Below are positions 7,817 through 16,191 of a DNA stretch of 50,571 bases, piece after piece. The notes below the pieces were generated by a model. The model was not told where the DNA came from, did no database searches, and was given only the letters and a program-made list of their open reading frames with translations. The stretch's first letter is position 1. Each line of letters opens with the position of its first letter. The DNA lies in contig CALIFY010000028.1 of NCBI GenBank assembly GCA_938021675.1, positions 1 through 50,571 on the forward strand, given 5' to 3'. Source of the stretch: an uncultured Acidimicrobiales bacterium (GTDB lineage Bacteria > Actinomycetota > Acidimicrobiia > Acidimicrobiales > SZUA-35). Made by a program: the position numbers and the translations under genes.

Positions 7817-9527
7817 ATGGCATCCGAGGGCCGGCAATTCGCACATCATCTCGGCGGCGGGTGACCCCCGTGCCATCGAGATGAGCCAACAACGGGAGGA
7901 CATACTTGCGTGTCGTTCCCAACACATCCCGAATCTCCGCCACCGTCAGTCCCGCCGGTTTCGACGCCAACGCGCCGCCGATCAGCAGAACGGCTTGGTC
8001 GACCGCCGCGCCAGAGAAGTGCACGCCATCCTGTTCGATCACCGTGCCCCGCCGGACCAGCTCACGCAGCTCGGCCCGATCGACGCCGTCGCTTCCCGGT
8101 GGAGTAAACGGACTGGCGGTCAGTGTCACCACCCACGGATGATCGGCGAGCGGGTCCTCGGCCTCGCCGATGGTTGCCCGTCCGGCCTCGACAGAGACAT
8201 CATCCAACAGTTCGATCACCGCCCGCTCTCGTTCATCGAGCGTGGCCACGTCGAGACCGAGGGCGCCGGCCCCCTCGATGGCGGCCATCACCGTCACCTT
8301 CGACTCGTCGAGCTGCTCGGGCGCCACCACCCATCGACCCACCGTCGGCTCAACACGGGTGCCGGTCAGCCGAACCACTACGTCGACATCGACCCATCCC
8401 CGTTCGGCCACGACACGCTCGACCGACCGGTCTGGCGCCGCCTTCGAAGCCGGAAGCGTCGGACTTACATCGAGAATTTCGCCGCCGCCGACCGTCTCGT
8501 TCCGGCCGCTTTCACGAAGGATGTACCGGTCGCCGGGGAGGAGAGGGGCCGGCCTGTCGAGATAGAGCCGAACCAAACCATCAGCCCCCGGGTCGATCCC
8601 GTTCCCCTGAAGGACCCGAACGTGAGCCGGGAACTCACCCGACCCCAGATATGCGGCAAACGCACCACGTCGAGTGACCGCATGGGACAGACCGCCGAGA
8701 ACCGACAACGACGCGTCGACGATCGCCGAGTGATGCCAAGCATCATCCACGACCAAAACATCCCCCCGCCGAAGTTCGGTATGGCCGACACCAACCAAAT
8801 TCACCGCAACCCGATTTCCCGGTTCGACGACGTTCAGATCCTCATGATGAGACTGCAAACGCCGAACCCGCACGGATTGCCGTCCGGGAATAACCGTCAA
8901 CTCGTCGCCGGTCGACAGCCGATCACCGGTCAACGTGCCGGTCACCACCGTGCCAGCACCGGCAGGAGCGAAGGAACGATCGATCCACAACCGAACGCCC
9001 GTCGCTCGGCGCTGCTGGTCTACGTCGGCCACCATCCGGTCGAGCGCGGCTCGAAGCTCATCGATTCCCAATGCCTCGGGGGCTGAAACGCCCACGATTT
9101 CGGCCCCTTCGAGGAACGTCCCCTCGACGTGCTCCTCGACATCCATCTTGGCCAACTCGAACAGATCGTCGTCGACCTGGTCGATCTTGGTCAACGCCAC
9201 CACCCCTCGACGTAACCCCAACAGGTCGAGGATCCGAAGGTGTTCCTCCGACTGCGGTTTCCACCCTTCGGTTGCGGCGACAACAAACAGACAGCCGTCG
9301 ACCGCCCCAACCCCAGACAACATGTTGCGAAGAAATCGGATGTGTCCTGGGACGTCGATAAACGACAACGGAACCCCGGAAGGGAGCATCGTGTTGGCAA
9401 AGCCGAGGTCGATCGTTAACCCGCGAGATTTCTCCTCATCCCAACGGTCGGGATCGGTGCCGGTAAGGCGGAGAACCAGTGTCGATTTGCCGTGGTCGAC
9501 ATGTCCGGCGGTAGCGACGACGGTCAC
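7803..9527 (-). CDS. selB: selenocysteine-specific elongation factor SelB
   Basis: 574 residues. It has an EF-Tu-like GTPase with G1 GHVDHGKST (8-16), DVPGH (58-62) and TKID (113-116), then beta-barrel domains and C-terminal winged helices that in this family bind the SECIS hairpin of selenoprotein mRNAs. It carries selenocysteyl-tRNA to the ribosome at in-frame UGA. It lies 46 bases downstream of selA in the same direction, an obvious selA-selB operon. The GTG start has GGGGGTGG upstream. The matching tRNA-Sec gene is at 43833-43926. Confidence 0.95.
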   Translation of the reverse strand: MTVVATAGHVDHGKSTLVLRLTGTDPDRWDEEKSRGLTIDLGFANTMLPSGVPLSFIDVPGHIRFLRNMLSGVGAVDGCLFVVAATEGWKPQSEEHLRILDLLGLRRGVVALTKIDQVDDDLFELAKMDVEEHVEGTFLEGAEIVGVSAPEALGIDELRAALDRMVADVDQQRRATGVRLWIDRSFAPAGAGTVVTGTLTGDRLSTGDELTVIPGRQSVRVRRLQSHHEDLNVVEPGNRVAVNLVGVGHTELRRGDVLVVDDAWHHSAIVDASLSVLGGLSHAVTRRGAFAAYLGSGEFPAHVRVLQGNGIDPGADGLVRLYLDRPAPLLPGDRYILRESGRNETVGGGEILDVSPTLPASKAAPDRSVERVVAERGWVDVDVVVRLTGTRVEPTVGRWVVAPEQLDESKVTVMAAIEGAGALGLDVATLDERERAVIELLDDVSVEAGRATIGEAEDPLADHPWVVTLTASPFTPPGSDGVDRAELRELVRRGTVIEQDGVHFSGAAVDQAVLLIGGALASKPAGLTVAEIRDVLGTTRKYVLPLLAHLDGTGVTRRRDDVRIAGPRMPSTGS

Positions 9528-9573
9528 CGGCCACCCCCCGCTGGCGGGCGTTGACGAATCGGCGAATCGACCG

Positions 9574-10869
9574 TCACGACTCGGCGCCGATCGAAGCGAT
9601 CGCCTCGGTCAAACCGTTGGCCACCTCGTCATCATCGGCAGGGTCGATCGTTCGCAGATCGACGACCGTCGAGCCATCGTCGATCCTGGCGATGATCGGC
9701 CGGTGGCGATCGCGCAACGGCCCTCCGATCTCGCCGGCAACCCGAAGCCCGACGCTCGGGAACGTCACCGTGGGCAACGTACCGCCGCCGGGGACGGCCT
9801 CGGTCGGTGTCACCTCGACCGACGCCGAGCCGACCGTTGCCGCGATGGCCCGAGCCCGAGTGTCGAGTTCGGCGACCGGGGTCGACACCATCGCCCAAAA
9901 CGGAATGTCCTCGCCGCGACGGTCGAGATAGGTGAGGGTCACCTGCTGCAATGCACCAAGAACCAGATCGCCGGGACGGACCGCTCGGGCCAACGGGTGG
10001 GACGCACACGTCTCGACCAGCTGGCGGGAACCGGCGATGATCCCGGCTTGCGGTCCGCCGAACAATTTGTCGCCGCTGAACAACACAAGCGCGGCGCCCG
10101 CCTTCACCGTTTGGCGAACCGCCGGCTCGGCCGCCAGCCATGGCGGGGGCGGTCCGCTAAGCCACGGACAGGTGGCGTCCAACAATCCAGAGCCGATGTC
10201 GGCGACCACCGGCACGCCGAGATCGGACAGGTCGCCGATATCGGCGTCTTCGGTGAACCCGACAATTTTGTAGTTCGATTGATGCACCTTGAGGATCATC
10301 GCCAGATCGTCTTCGGCGACCGCTCGGCGGTAGTCATCGACCCTGGAACGATTGGTGGTACCGACCTCGACCAACCTGGCCCCCGACTGACGCATCACGT
10401 CCGGGATGCGGAATCCGCCGCCGATCTCGACCATCTCGCCTCTGCTGACCGCCACCCCCCGACCGGCGCCGAGCGCGGCCAAGGTCAACAGCACCGCCGA
10501 AGCACAGTTGTTGACCACCATCGCCGCCTCAGCCCCACAAGCGGTTGCGAGAAGATCCCCGACAGCCCGCTGCCTGCTGCCTCGCTGACCCGACTCAAGA
10601 CTCAACTCGAGGTTCGAATAGCTGGCGGCGCTTTCGAACCCGAGCGGCGCTCGCCCGAGGTTGGTGTGAAGTAGCACGCCGGTTCCGTTGATGACCGGAC
10701 GCAGAAGTCGCCTACTCCGACGCCGAGCCAGCTCCGCCGCCCCCTCGACGCGATCTGCGGCGATCGCGTCCCGGGCCACTTCGACCAGTAACGGATGGGG
10801 AAGATCGTCATGGATCGAGGATTCAGCGAGCGAACGAGCCAATTGATCGACGGATGGGGGGCGAACCAC
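9574..10869 (-). CDS. selA: L-seryl-tRNA(Sec) selenium transferase SelA
   Basis: 431 residues, a PLP-dependent enzyme that turns seryl-tRNA(Sec) into selenocysteyl-tRNA(Sec) using selenophosphate. The PLP lysine is Lys268 in SGDKLFGGPQAG; NNCASAVLL (120-128) and KVHQSNYKIVGFTED are also typical. The GTG start has TAGTGT 6 bases upstream and no ribosome site, indicating a leaderless transcript that would carry selA and selB. The selenophosphate synthetase gene selD is not in the window. Confidence 0.95.
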   Translation of the reverse strand: MVRPPSVDQLARSLAESSIHDDLPHPLLVEVARDAIAADRVEGAAELARRRSRRLLRPVINGTGVLLHTNLGRAPLGFESAASYSNLELSLESGQRGSRQRAVGDLLATACGAEAAMVVNNCASAVLLTLAALGAGRGVAVSRGEMVEIGGGFRIPDVMRQSGARLVEVGTTNRSRVDDYRRAVAEDDLAMILKVHQSNYKIVGFTEDADIGDLSDLGVPVVADIGSGLLDATCPWLSGPPPPWLAAEPAVRQTVKAGAALVLFSGDKLFGGPQAGIIAGSRQLVETCASHPLARAVRPGDLVLGALQQVTLTYLDRRGEDIPFWAMVSTPVAELDTRARAIAATVGSASVEVTPTEAVPGGGTLPTVTFPSVGLRVAGEIGGPLRDRHRPIIARIDDGSTVVDLRTIDPADDDEVANGLTEAIASIGAES

Positions 10870-10875
10870 GGCCTC

Positions 10876-10881
10876 ACACTA
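10876..10881 (-). promoter_or_regulatory. -10 box of selA-selB
   Basis: TAGTGT on the minus strand, exactly 6 bases before GTG 10869. Confidence 0.6.
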
Positions 10882-10981
10882 CCGGGGACCGCTCACGGCG
10901 TCCGCCCCGGCTCTAAAAGGGCCAGAATCCCCGATCGCGAGACAACCAGAGATGAACGGTCGGCTTGGGTGGGGCGGCAGG

Positions 10982-10987
10982 TAGAAT
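10982..10987 (+). promoter_or_regulatory. -10 box of fxsA-like gene
   Basis: TAGAAT, 8 bases upstream of ATG 10996. It is the closest match in the window to the consensus TATAAT. Confidence 0.6.
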
Positions 10988-10995
10988 GGAAGACC

Positions 10996-11523
10996 ATGCT
11001 CAGGAGGTCTGGACTGATCGCTGGCGGAGTAGCCGCCGTCGAAATTGGCGGATTCCTTCTGGCTGCCACCAGAGTCGACGTCTTGCCCCTCCTGCTGGCG
11101 TTCTGCGCTGCCTCACTAGTCGGTTCGTTCTTGTTGGTACGCACAACGAAGGACTTCATCCGCCAGTCGCTTGGCGACGTCGCGTCCGCCACCCCAGGCG
11201 GCGCACGAAAACTAGGCGATCGCGGCCTCGTCGTGCTGGCCGCCCTACTCCTCACGATCCCTGGATTTGTGACCGGAGCCGCCGGGTTACTGCTGTTTTT
11301 GCCACCCGTCCGGGCCTTGTTTAGCGGGCGGGTTGCTGCCGCTATCGGCCGACGTGTCGCCGACAGCCTCGACCGGTCCATGTCGACAGCTACCGCTAAC
11401 TCGACGGCGTTCGGGGACCTATCCCGATCGATACGCCGCTCGGAGGCCGTCGACGTCACGTCTACAACGGTCGACTCGTCGACCGACCCGCAACCGCCAC
11501 GTCAACGACCAGAACTGCGCTGA
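10996..11523 (+). CDS. FxsA-family membrane protein
   Basis: 175 residues. Two hydrophobic hairpins (residues about 8-25 and 28-45) precede the FxsA signature LLTIPGFVTGAAGLLLFLPP (about 80-110). The C-terminus is hydrophilic and rich in Ser, Thr and Asp. FxsA was named for overcoming phage T7 exclusion by F plasmid in E. coli; its normal role is unclear. ATG 10996 is preferred to the longer frame from 10795, because TAGAAT lies just upstream and the longer N-terminus overlaps selA and its promoter. The MBL-like gene follows after 20 bases, so the two may share a transcript. Confidence 0.8.
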   Translation: MLRRSGLIAGGVAAVEIGGFLLAATRVDVLPLLLAFCAASLVGSFLLVRTTKDFIRQSLGDVASATPGGARKLGDRGLVVLAALLLTIPGFVTGAAGLLLFLPPVRALFSGRVAAAIGRRVADSLDRSMSTATANSTAFGDLSRSIRRSEAVDVTSTTVDSSTDPQPPRQRPELR

Positions 11524-11543
11524 ATCAAGTAAGGGAGAGCCTC

Positions 11544-12125
11544 GTGACCACAATCGAAGAACCGGTACCGTTGCCGCCAATCACCCCAGGTGTGGCCAGG
11601 GCACTGAGCCCGTTGGTCCGTCGGATCGCTTGTGAAGACGAAACCGGCGAGCCCGGGCTCAACACGTACCTGATAGGGATTGACGAGATCGTTATCATCG
11701 ATCCCGGCCCAGGAGACGCCAGACACCTCGACGTGTTGTGCGGCTGCGGCGGCGACCGGATCAAGTGGATCGTGTTAACAGATACCGATTCGGCCTACTC
11801 AGGAGCAGCCCAGGAGCTTCGAGAACGAACAGGGGCTGATCTGGTGGCACCAGCCGGGTTCGATGGCGCAGACGATGTACTAGGCGACGGCTACAAGATC
11901 GATGCCACCGAGTTTCGGATCACCGCCGTGGCGATCGACGACGGCGCCGACGGCCGGTTCTCCTTCGTGTTGGAACAGGAACGCACCCTGCTCTCCGGTG
12001 ATCACGTATGCGAAAACGACAAAGTGAAAGAGGCCGTAGCGGAGAAGGTCAAGTCGTACCGCATCAAATCCATCGCTCCAGGGCACGGGCAACTAATCGA
12101 AAACGCTGGAAAGTACCTGGCCTAA
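11544..12125 (+). CDS. metallo-beta-lactamase-fold protein with lost metal motif
   Basis: 193 residues with the overall pattern of LACTB2-type MBL hydrolases: NTYLIG, IIDPGPGD, LLSGDHV and APGHG near the end. The hallmark THxHxDH motif is replaced by TDTDSAYSG (about residues 73-81), removing the histidines and the aspartate that hold the metals. Later ligands (GDH, GHG) remain. Either this is a non-catalytic relative or it binds metal differently. GTG 11544 follows AAGGGAGAG by 5 bases. It is 20 bases behind the FxsA-like gene. Confidence 0.75.
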   Translation: MTTIEEPVPLPPITPGVARALSPLVRRIACEDETGEPGLNTYLIGIDEIVIIDPGPGDARHLDVLCGCGGDRIKWIVLTDTDSAYSGAAQELRERTGADLVAPAGFDGADDVLGDGYKIDATEFRITAVAIDDGADGRFSFVLEQERTLLSGDHVCENDKVKEAVAEKVKSYRIKSIAPGHGQLIENAGKYLA

Positions 12126-12178
12126 CGGCTCTGCATCCTGGCCTAACGGCTCGGTAACTTGGCCCGACGGTCCTGCCG
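12116..12178. repeat. 21-base tandem repeat over a stop codon
   Basis: Three consecutive 21-base units begin at 12116, 12137 and 12158. The first two share CCTGGCCTAACGGCTC exactly; the third is degenerate (CTTGGCCCGACGGTC). Unit 1 contains the Leu-Ala-stop end of the upstream gene, so the stop codon is duplicated in unit 2. Confidence 0.75.
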
Positions 12179-12189
12179 AGGCTCGGGAC

Positions 12190-12510
12190 CTACGAGAACG
12201 ACTGACCGCAACCGCAGGTTCGCTGGGCGTTTGGGTTGTCGATCGAAAACCCGGTTTGTTGTAGGCCATCTTTATAGTCGAGTGTTGCGCCGGTCAGCAG
12301 TTGCGCGCTGGTCGGATCGACGACGACCCGGACGCCACCGTGCTCGGTCGACTTATCATCGTCGGCCATCTCTCCGTCGAAAAACATCTCATAGCTGAAG
12401 CCAGAGCACCCACCGGGGCGGACGGCAACCCGGAGCGCAAGCGATTCGTCACTCTCTTCGTCTAGAAGTTCCTTAACTTTGGATGCGGCCGAGTCGGTTA
12501 CGGTGATCAC
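12190..12510 (-). CDS. IscA/ErpA-type iron-sulfur carrier (HesB family)
   Basis: 106 residues, the normal length. The three cluster-binding cysteines are in GGCSGFSY (about residue 35) and CGCGQSF at the C-terminus. It delivers iron-sulfur clusters to apo-proteins. The GTG start has AGGAGG 5 bases upstream. It stands alone. No selenocysteine (UGA) is present, unlike some HesB-like selenoproteins. Confidence 0.92.
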   Translation of the reverse strand: MITVTDSAASKVKELLDEESDESLALRVAVRPGGCSGFSYEMFFDGEMADDDKSTEHGGVRVVVDPTSAQLLTGATLDYKDGLQQTGFSIDNPNAQRTCGCGQSFS

Positions 12511-12615
12511 AAGAGCCTCCTACGTTTGCACCTAAGTCTACTCATCGGACGCCAAACTGCGGCATTGGAGGGCGATGACGCCGACCCGGCCCTCTCATAT
12601 GACGATGTGGCGCAC

Positions 12616-13062
12616 TCAGCCTGCCCTACCGCGTTCTAGGACCAGTACCGGGATCTCGCGGTCGGTGACCTTTGAATACTCGATGTAATCGGGGTAGAGG
12701 GCAGCCATTTGATCCCAGAGTTCAAGCCGCTCGGAGCCCTCGGTAACCCGGGCCTTGATCTCGTAGTCGACGCCGTCGATCAGCAACCGGGCCTCCGGCT
12801 GCGCTTCGAGATTGAGATACCAGGCCGGGTGCTGGTCGTGGCCGCTGAAGGAAGCGATTGCCACCCAGCCATCGGGGTGGTCGCCAACGATGAGGGGCCG
12901 CTGACGTTGTTGTCCTGATTTTCGCCCCGTAGTTGTTAGCACCGCGATGTGGGCTCCTTCGGTCTTGGTTCCTCCGATCCGGCCCTTGCTCAGCTTGTAC
13001 ACCGAGCCATGGAGCCCGGTGAATATTCTCGCCACCCGTTTGTTGACTTTGGTTTGTGCCAT
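12616..13062 (-). CDS. deazaflavin (F420)-dependent nitroreductase-like protein
   Basis: 148 residues matching the Ddn family of actinobacterial split-barrel proteins: a basic N-terminus, then LTTTGRKSGQQRQRPL, DGWVAIASFSGHDQHPAWYL, and a short C-terminal helix. Family members reduce nitroimidazoles or quinones using cofactor F420H2; the substrate here cannot be told. The ATG start has TAGTCT 6 bases upstream and no ribosome site. Confidence 0.85.
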   Translation of the reverse strand: MAQTKVNKRVARIFTGLHGSVYKLSKGRIGGTKTEGAHIAVLTTTGRKSGQQRQRPLIVGDHPDGWVAIASFSGHDQHPAWYLNLEAQPEARLLIDGVDYEIKARVTEGSERLELWDQMAALYPDYIEYSKVTDREIPVLVLERGRAG

Positions 13063-13068
13063 GTCGGA

Positions 13069-13074
13069 AGACTA
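13069..13074 (-). promoter_or_regulatory. -10 box, leaderless start
   Basis: TAGTCT on the minus strand, 6 bases before ATG 13062. Confidence 0.55.
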
Positions 13075-13105
13075 GCGATGCCGTCGGTTCCCGAACCATG
13101 GAGGT

Positions 13106-15664
13106 TCAGCGACTCTCCGACCTCGGATGGCGATCCAGAACCCGTGCTCTCGGTCGCCTGGTCAGAAGCATGCCAACGAGTACAAGCCCAGCGGCGTAGG
13201 CGACAATCGATGCACTCCCGGCCCCCGTGAATGCCAGGCTGGGCGGTGGCGGGTTCGACGGCGGGGTAGTGGTCGGTGGGGTGGTAGTCGGTGGGGTGGT
13301 GGTCGGTGGGGTTGACGGGGTGGGGGCCAAGAGCCCGAGGTCCAGGTCGAGATTCACCTCACCTGGATCGAGAGTGATCCATTGGGTCGCGGCCGAACTG
13401 TGGGTGGACTGAACGATCCCGAGCACCTGAACCGTTGCCCCGTTCACGTCCGACGCCTGGTCGGTGCCGCCGTCCTCCCCGTCACTGTCGCTGTCACTTT
13501 CACTGTCACTGTCACCGTCACCGTCCGGGACGGTGGGTGGCGTTAGGCCAACGGCGTCGATCGAGCCATCGCTGTCGAGCGTCGGGTTTGATCCATCCCC
13601 AAGAGTTGTCGTTTCGAGACCGGCATCGAACACGAACTCGATCTGAAAAATGCCGCCTTGAAGCCCGTCGAACAGGTAGTTGCCATTCTCGTCGGTCACG
13701 GTCTCGGCCACGTTTCGTTCCTCTGGAGTATGCAGTAGCACCGTTACACCGGGCATGGCCGACTCATCAGGGTCCTGGATGCCGTTCTCGTTTTCATCGT
13801 GCCAGACCAGGTCGCCGAGCGCCGAATACTCGACCAAGTCGGGCGCCACCAGGCCGGCATCTTGATCGAAGTCGAACCCGTCGGCCTCGACGCACACCTC
13901 ATCGGTTCGACCGACACCGTCGATACCGATGACGGCGTCGGAATCCACCACATCGTCGTCGCCGACCTTGGCGGCTGTGAACGCGTGGTCGGTGGGGGGT
14001 CGGAACTCAACGACATAGCAGCCGGGCTCAACATCGATCGAGTAGTGGCCGTCAGCATCGGTCGCCGTGGTCCCAACCGGCGCACCGGTCGTTGTTTCGA
14101 TCGCGGTGATCGCCACGGCCGGCACGCCGACCTCACCATCGGTTTGCCGGCCGTCGCGATCCGAATCGAACCAAACCCGATCTCCAATCGATGCCGCCCC
14201 GGCCGGTGGTGTTGGCGGTGGCGGTGGCGATGGGCTCACGAGACCAGCGTCCTGGTCGAGGTTGTACTCAAGCTCGCTGAGGCAAACCTCTTCGGCCCGG
14301 CCGACGCCATCGGCTCCGACGATGGCGTCCGACTCGCGACTGTCGTCATCGCCGACCTCAGGAATGGTGAAGTTGTAGCCTGCGGGAGCCTCGAACTCCA
14401 CGGTGTAGCAACCGGGCTGGACGCCGACGAAGTAGCGGCCGAACTCGTCGGTCGTCGTCGTTTCCCACAAGTCACCGGAGGGGCTTTCTCTCACGGTCAC
14501 GTCGACGTCTCCGACGCCGTTTTCGTCAGCGCCCTGGAGCCCATCGGAGTTTGTATCCAACCAGACGTAGTCGCCGATTCCGGTGGCGGGCCGGGATGTC
14601 AGCGCGAACGCCGAGCCCCAGGCCCCGGACTCGCCAAATCCTTGATTGCTCGACTCGAGTTGGAAGGCAACCCAGTCCGAGTTGGCCGGAACCAGCACAT
14701 CGACATCGATGATCGACATCTCGTTACCCACGGAACCGCCGGTGGTCGGCGTGACGCTGAGCGCCCGATACAGCTCGTCTCCGACGTTCGGATTCAGGGT
14801 CTGCACACAGGTTGAAGTCGGGCCGAAGAACGGGTTGCGTATCACCTCGGCGCCACCGTTTCTCCGCTCGGCGAAACCGCTGTCCTGCTGCTCGAAGAGC
14901 ACGAGCGATTCCGGGGGCTCGGGGTCCGCTCCTGCACTCATCCAAAGGCTGCTGGGCCGGCAACCGTCGTAGGCGCTGTCGGACCCGAAGTGGCTCACCG
15001 TGATCGACGTCGCGAGGTCGTAGCTGCGACGATCGATACGGCCGAGTAGGGCTGTTGAGGCGGGTTTTCCCCCGCCTTCGAAGGAGTAATTCACACCGTT
15101 CAAAATTTCGATCGTCTGGGGAATCTCGCACTGCGAAGTCGCATAGACGATGGTCAACGCCGCACCATTGCGTCCGTTGGGGTGGGCGGGGTCGACATCC
15201 CAGCCGGAGATGTCATAGCGTGCCCCTCCGGGGTCTGTCACCAGGCCGAGGCCGCTCGGACCGACATCGGCACTCCAGGCGTACCACCATTCGTCAGTGT
15301 GGATCTCGCTGCCGGCCGCCGCACCCGAAGGCTGCACACCCACAACGTCGATGCCATTGACGATCAGCGTGCTATCGGCCCGAGGACTGACATCGACCAA
15401 GTCGTTTGGTGTGATGTCGTCGGTTCCCAGCCAGCTGAGGAACGCCACTTCGATCTCGCCCGGTCCTTCGGGCACGATAATCGTGCCCGAACCGGTCTCG
15501 TCGAGCCCGACGCCGTAGACGAGCGTCTCCCGGCAAGCGAGGCCCGCCTCGTAGATCGTTTCGAAGCCGTCGGCACCGGCCGGACTCGTTGCTGTCGGCG
15601 AAAACGTCAACACGGCCAGCGACAGCGAGCCCGCGATCAACGGTCCCCAAAGTCTTTCTCCCAT
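13106..15664 (-). CDS. large surface protein with SdrD-B repeats and LAFTG sorting signal
   Basis: About 852 residues. ATG 15664 is chosen because GAGGAGGG lies 7 bases upstream and a signal peptide follows at once. The N-terminal half (about 40-390) is an unrecognised beta-rich region. Three SdrD B-like (Cna-B fold) domains follow, opening GIGDYVWLDTNSDG, SIGDRVWFDSDRDG and ALGDLVWHDENENG, each with Asp-rich calcium-loop residues. Then come a Ser-Asp run (DGDGDSDSESDSDSDGED), a Pro-Thr spacer, the sorting motif LAFTG, a hydrophobic helix and an RRPRAR tail. LAxTG points to a class E-like sortase; none is in the window. Likely an adhesin or wall structural protein. Confidence 0.88.
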   Translation of the reverse strand: MGERLWGPLIAGSLSLAVLTFSPTATSPAGADGFETIYEAGLACRETLVYGVGLDETGSGTIIVPEGPGEIEVAFLSWLGTDDITPNDLVDVSPRADSTLIVNGIDVVGVQPSGAAAGSEIHTDEWWYAWSADVGPSGLGLVTDPGGARYDISGWDVDPAHPNGRNGAALTIVYATSQCEIPQTIEILNGVNYSFEGGGKPASTALLGRIDRRSYDLATSITVSHFGSDSAYDGCRPSSLWMSAGADPEPPESLVLFEQQDSGFAERRNGGAEVIRNPFFGPTSTCVQTLNPNVGDELYRALSVTPTTGGSVGNEMSIIDVDVLVPANSDWVAFQLESSNQGFGESGAWGSAFALTSRPATGIGDYVWLDTNSDGLQGADENGVGDVDVTVRESPSGDLWETTTTDEFGRYFVGVQPGCYTVEFEAPAGYNFTIPEVGDDDSRESDAIVGADGVGRAEEVCLSELEYNLDQDAGLVSPSPPPPPTPPAGAASIGDRVWFDSDRDGRQTDGEVGVPAVAITAIETTTGAPVGTTATDADGHYSIDVEPGCYVVEFRPPTDHAFTAAKVGDDDVVDSDAVIGIDGVGRTDEVCVEADGFDFDQDAGLVAPDLVEYSALGDLVWHDENENGIQDPDESAMPGVTVLLHTPEERNVAETVTDENGNYLFDGLQGGIFQIEFVFDAGLETTTLGDGSNPTLDSDGSIDAVGLTPPTVPDGDGDSDSESDSDSDGEDGGTDQASDVNGATVQVLGIVQSTHSSAATQWITLDPGEVNLDLDLGLLAPTPSTPPTTTPPTTTPPTTTPPSNPPPPSLAFTGAGSASIVAYAAGLVLVGMLLTRRPRARVLDRHPRSESR
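13257..13316. repeat. 15-base coding repeats (Pro-Thr spacer)
   Basis: Units of GTCGGTGGGGTGGTA type start at 13272, 13287 and 13302, with a degenerate unit at 13257. They encode TTTPP on the minus strand inside the surface-protein gene and may vary in number. Confidence 0.7.
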
Positions 15665-15834
15665 GTCGGTTCCCTCCTCGACCCGCTCGATTGATGAACG
15701 ACATGTCGACGAATAGGCAACTCTCCTTGAGACCGATGGGGCCCTAGGGTCCAAATGGCCTAACCGGTTCGAGAACGCCGCCGGTCGTGCGATTCAGATC
15801 GGCCAACCGGAATCACCGGCACGGCCAACACAAC

Positions 15835-16191
15835 TTAGGATTCGAGGGCCAGAATGCGAGCCCCGGTCTTAGCCGACCAGTAGAGACCCCAGTCGCACAG
15901 TGGTTGCAGCAACTTCTCAAGCTCACGCCGTTCGTCGGCGTTGATGTCGTAGACCACCTTCGGCGGGACCTGCTCGAAGACCTTCCGGGTGACAAGTCCG
16001 TCGGCCTCCAGCTCCCGTAACTGCTGGGTGAGCATCTTCTGAGTGATGGCGGGGACGAGTCGGCGTAGTTCGCCGTTCCTTCGAGGCTCCTGGAGTAGAT
16101 AGAACAGCAGCACCAGCTTCCACTTGCCGCCAAGCACCTGGATCGGCGCGTCGACGGGACACTGGTACACGGTGGGATCCTCGGTGGTCAC
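15835..16191 (-). CDS. HxlR-family transcription regulator
   Basis: 118 residues with the winged-helix pattern of HxlR/YodB regulators: CPVDAPIQVLGGKWKLVLLF, ITQKMLTQQLRELEADGLV, then the beta-wing QVPPKVVYDIN. The Cys near the N-terminus is at the position of the redox-sensing Cys of YodB/HypR-type members. The start is set at GTG 16191 because GTGA overlaps the TGA stop of the upstream hydrolase, the sign of coupled translation; ATG 16209 is possible. It probably represses its own operon. Confidence 0.88.
   Translation of the reverse strand: MTTEDPTVYQCPVDAPIQVLGGKWKLVLLFYLLQEPRRNGELRRLVPAITQKMLTQQLRELEADGLVTRKVFEQVPPKVVYDINADERRELEKLLQPLCDWGLYWSAKTGARILALES

Noticed and set aside
10870-10995. 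possible selC beside selA
   Set aside because: No cloverleaf can be folded there; the true tRNA-Sec is at 43833-43926.
13480-13530. CACTGTCGCTGTCACT-type repeats as a separate element
   Set aside because: They encode the Ser-Asp run of the surface protein.
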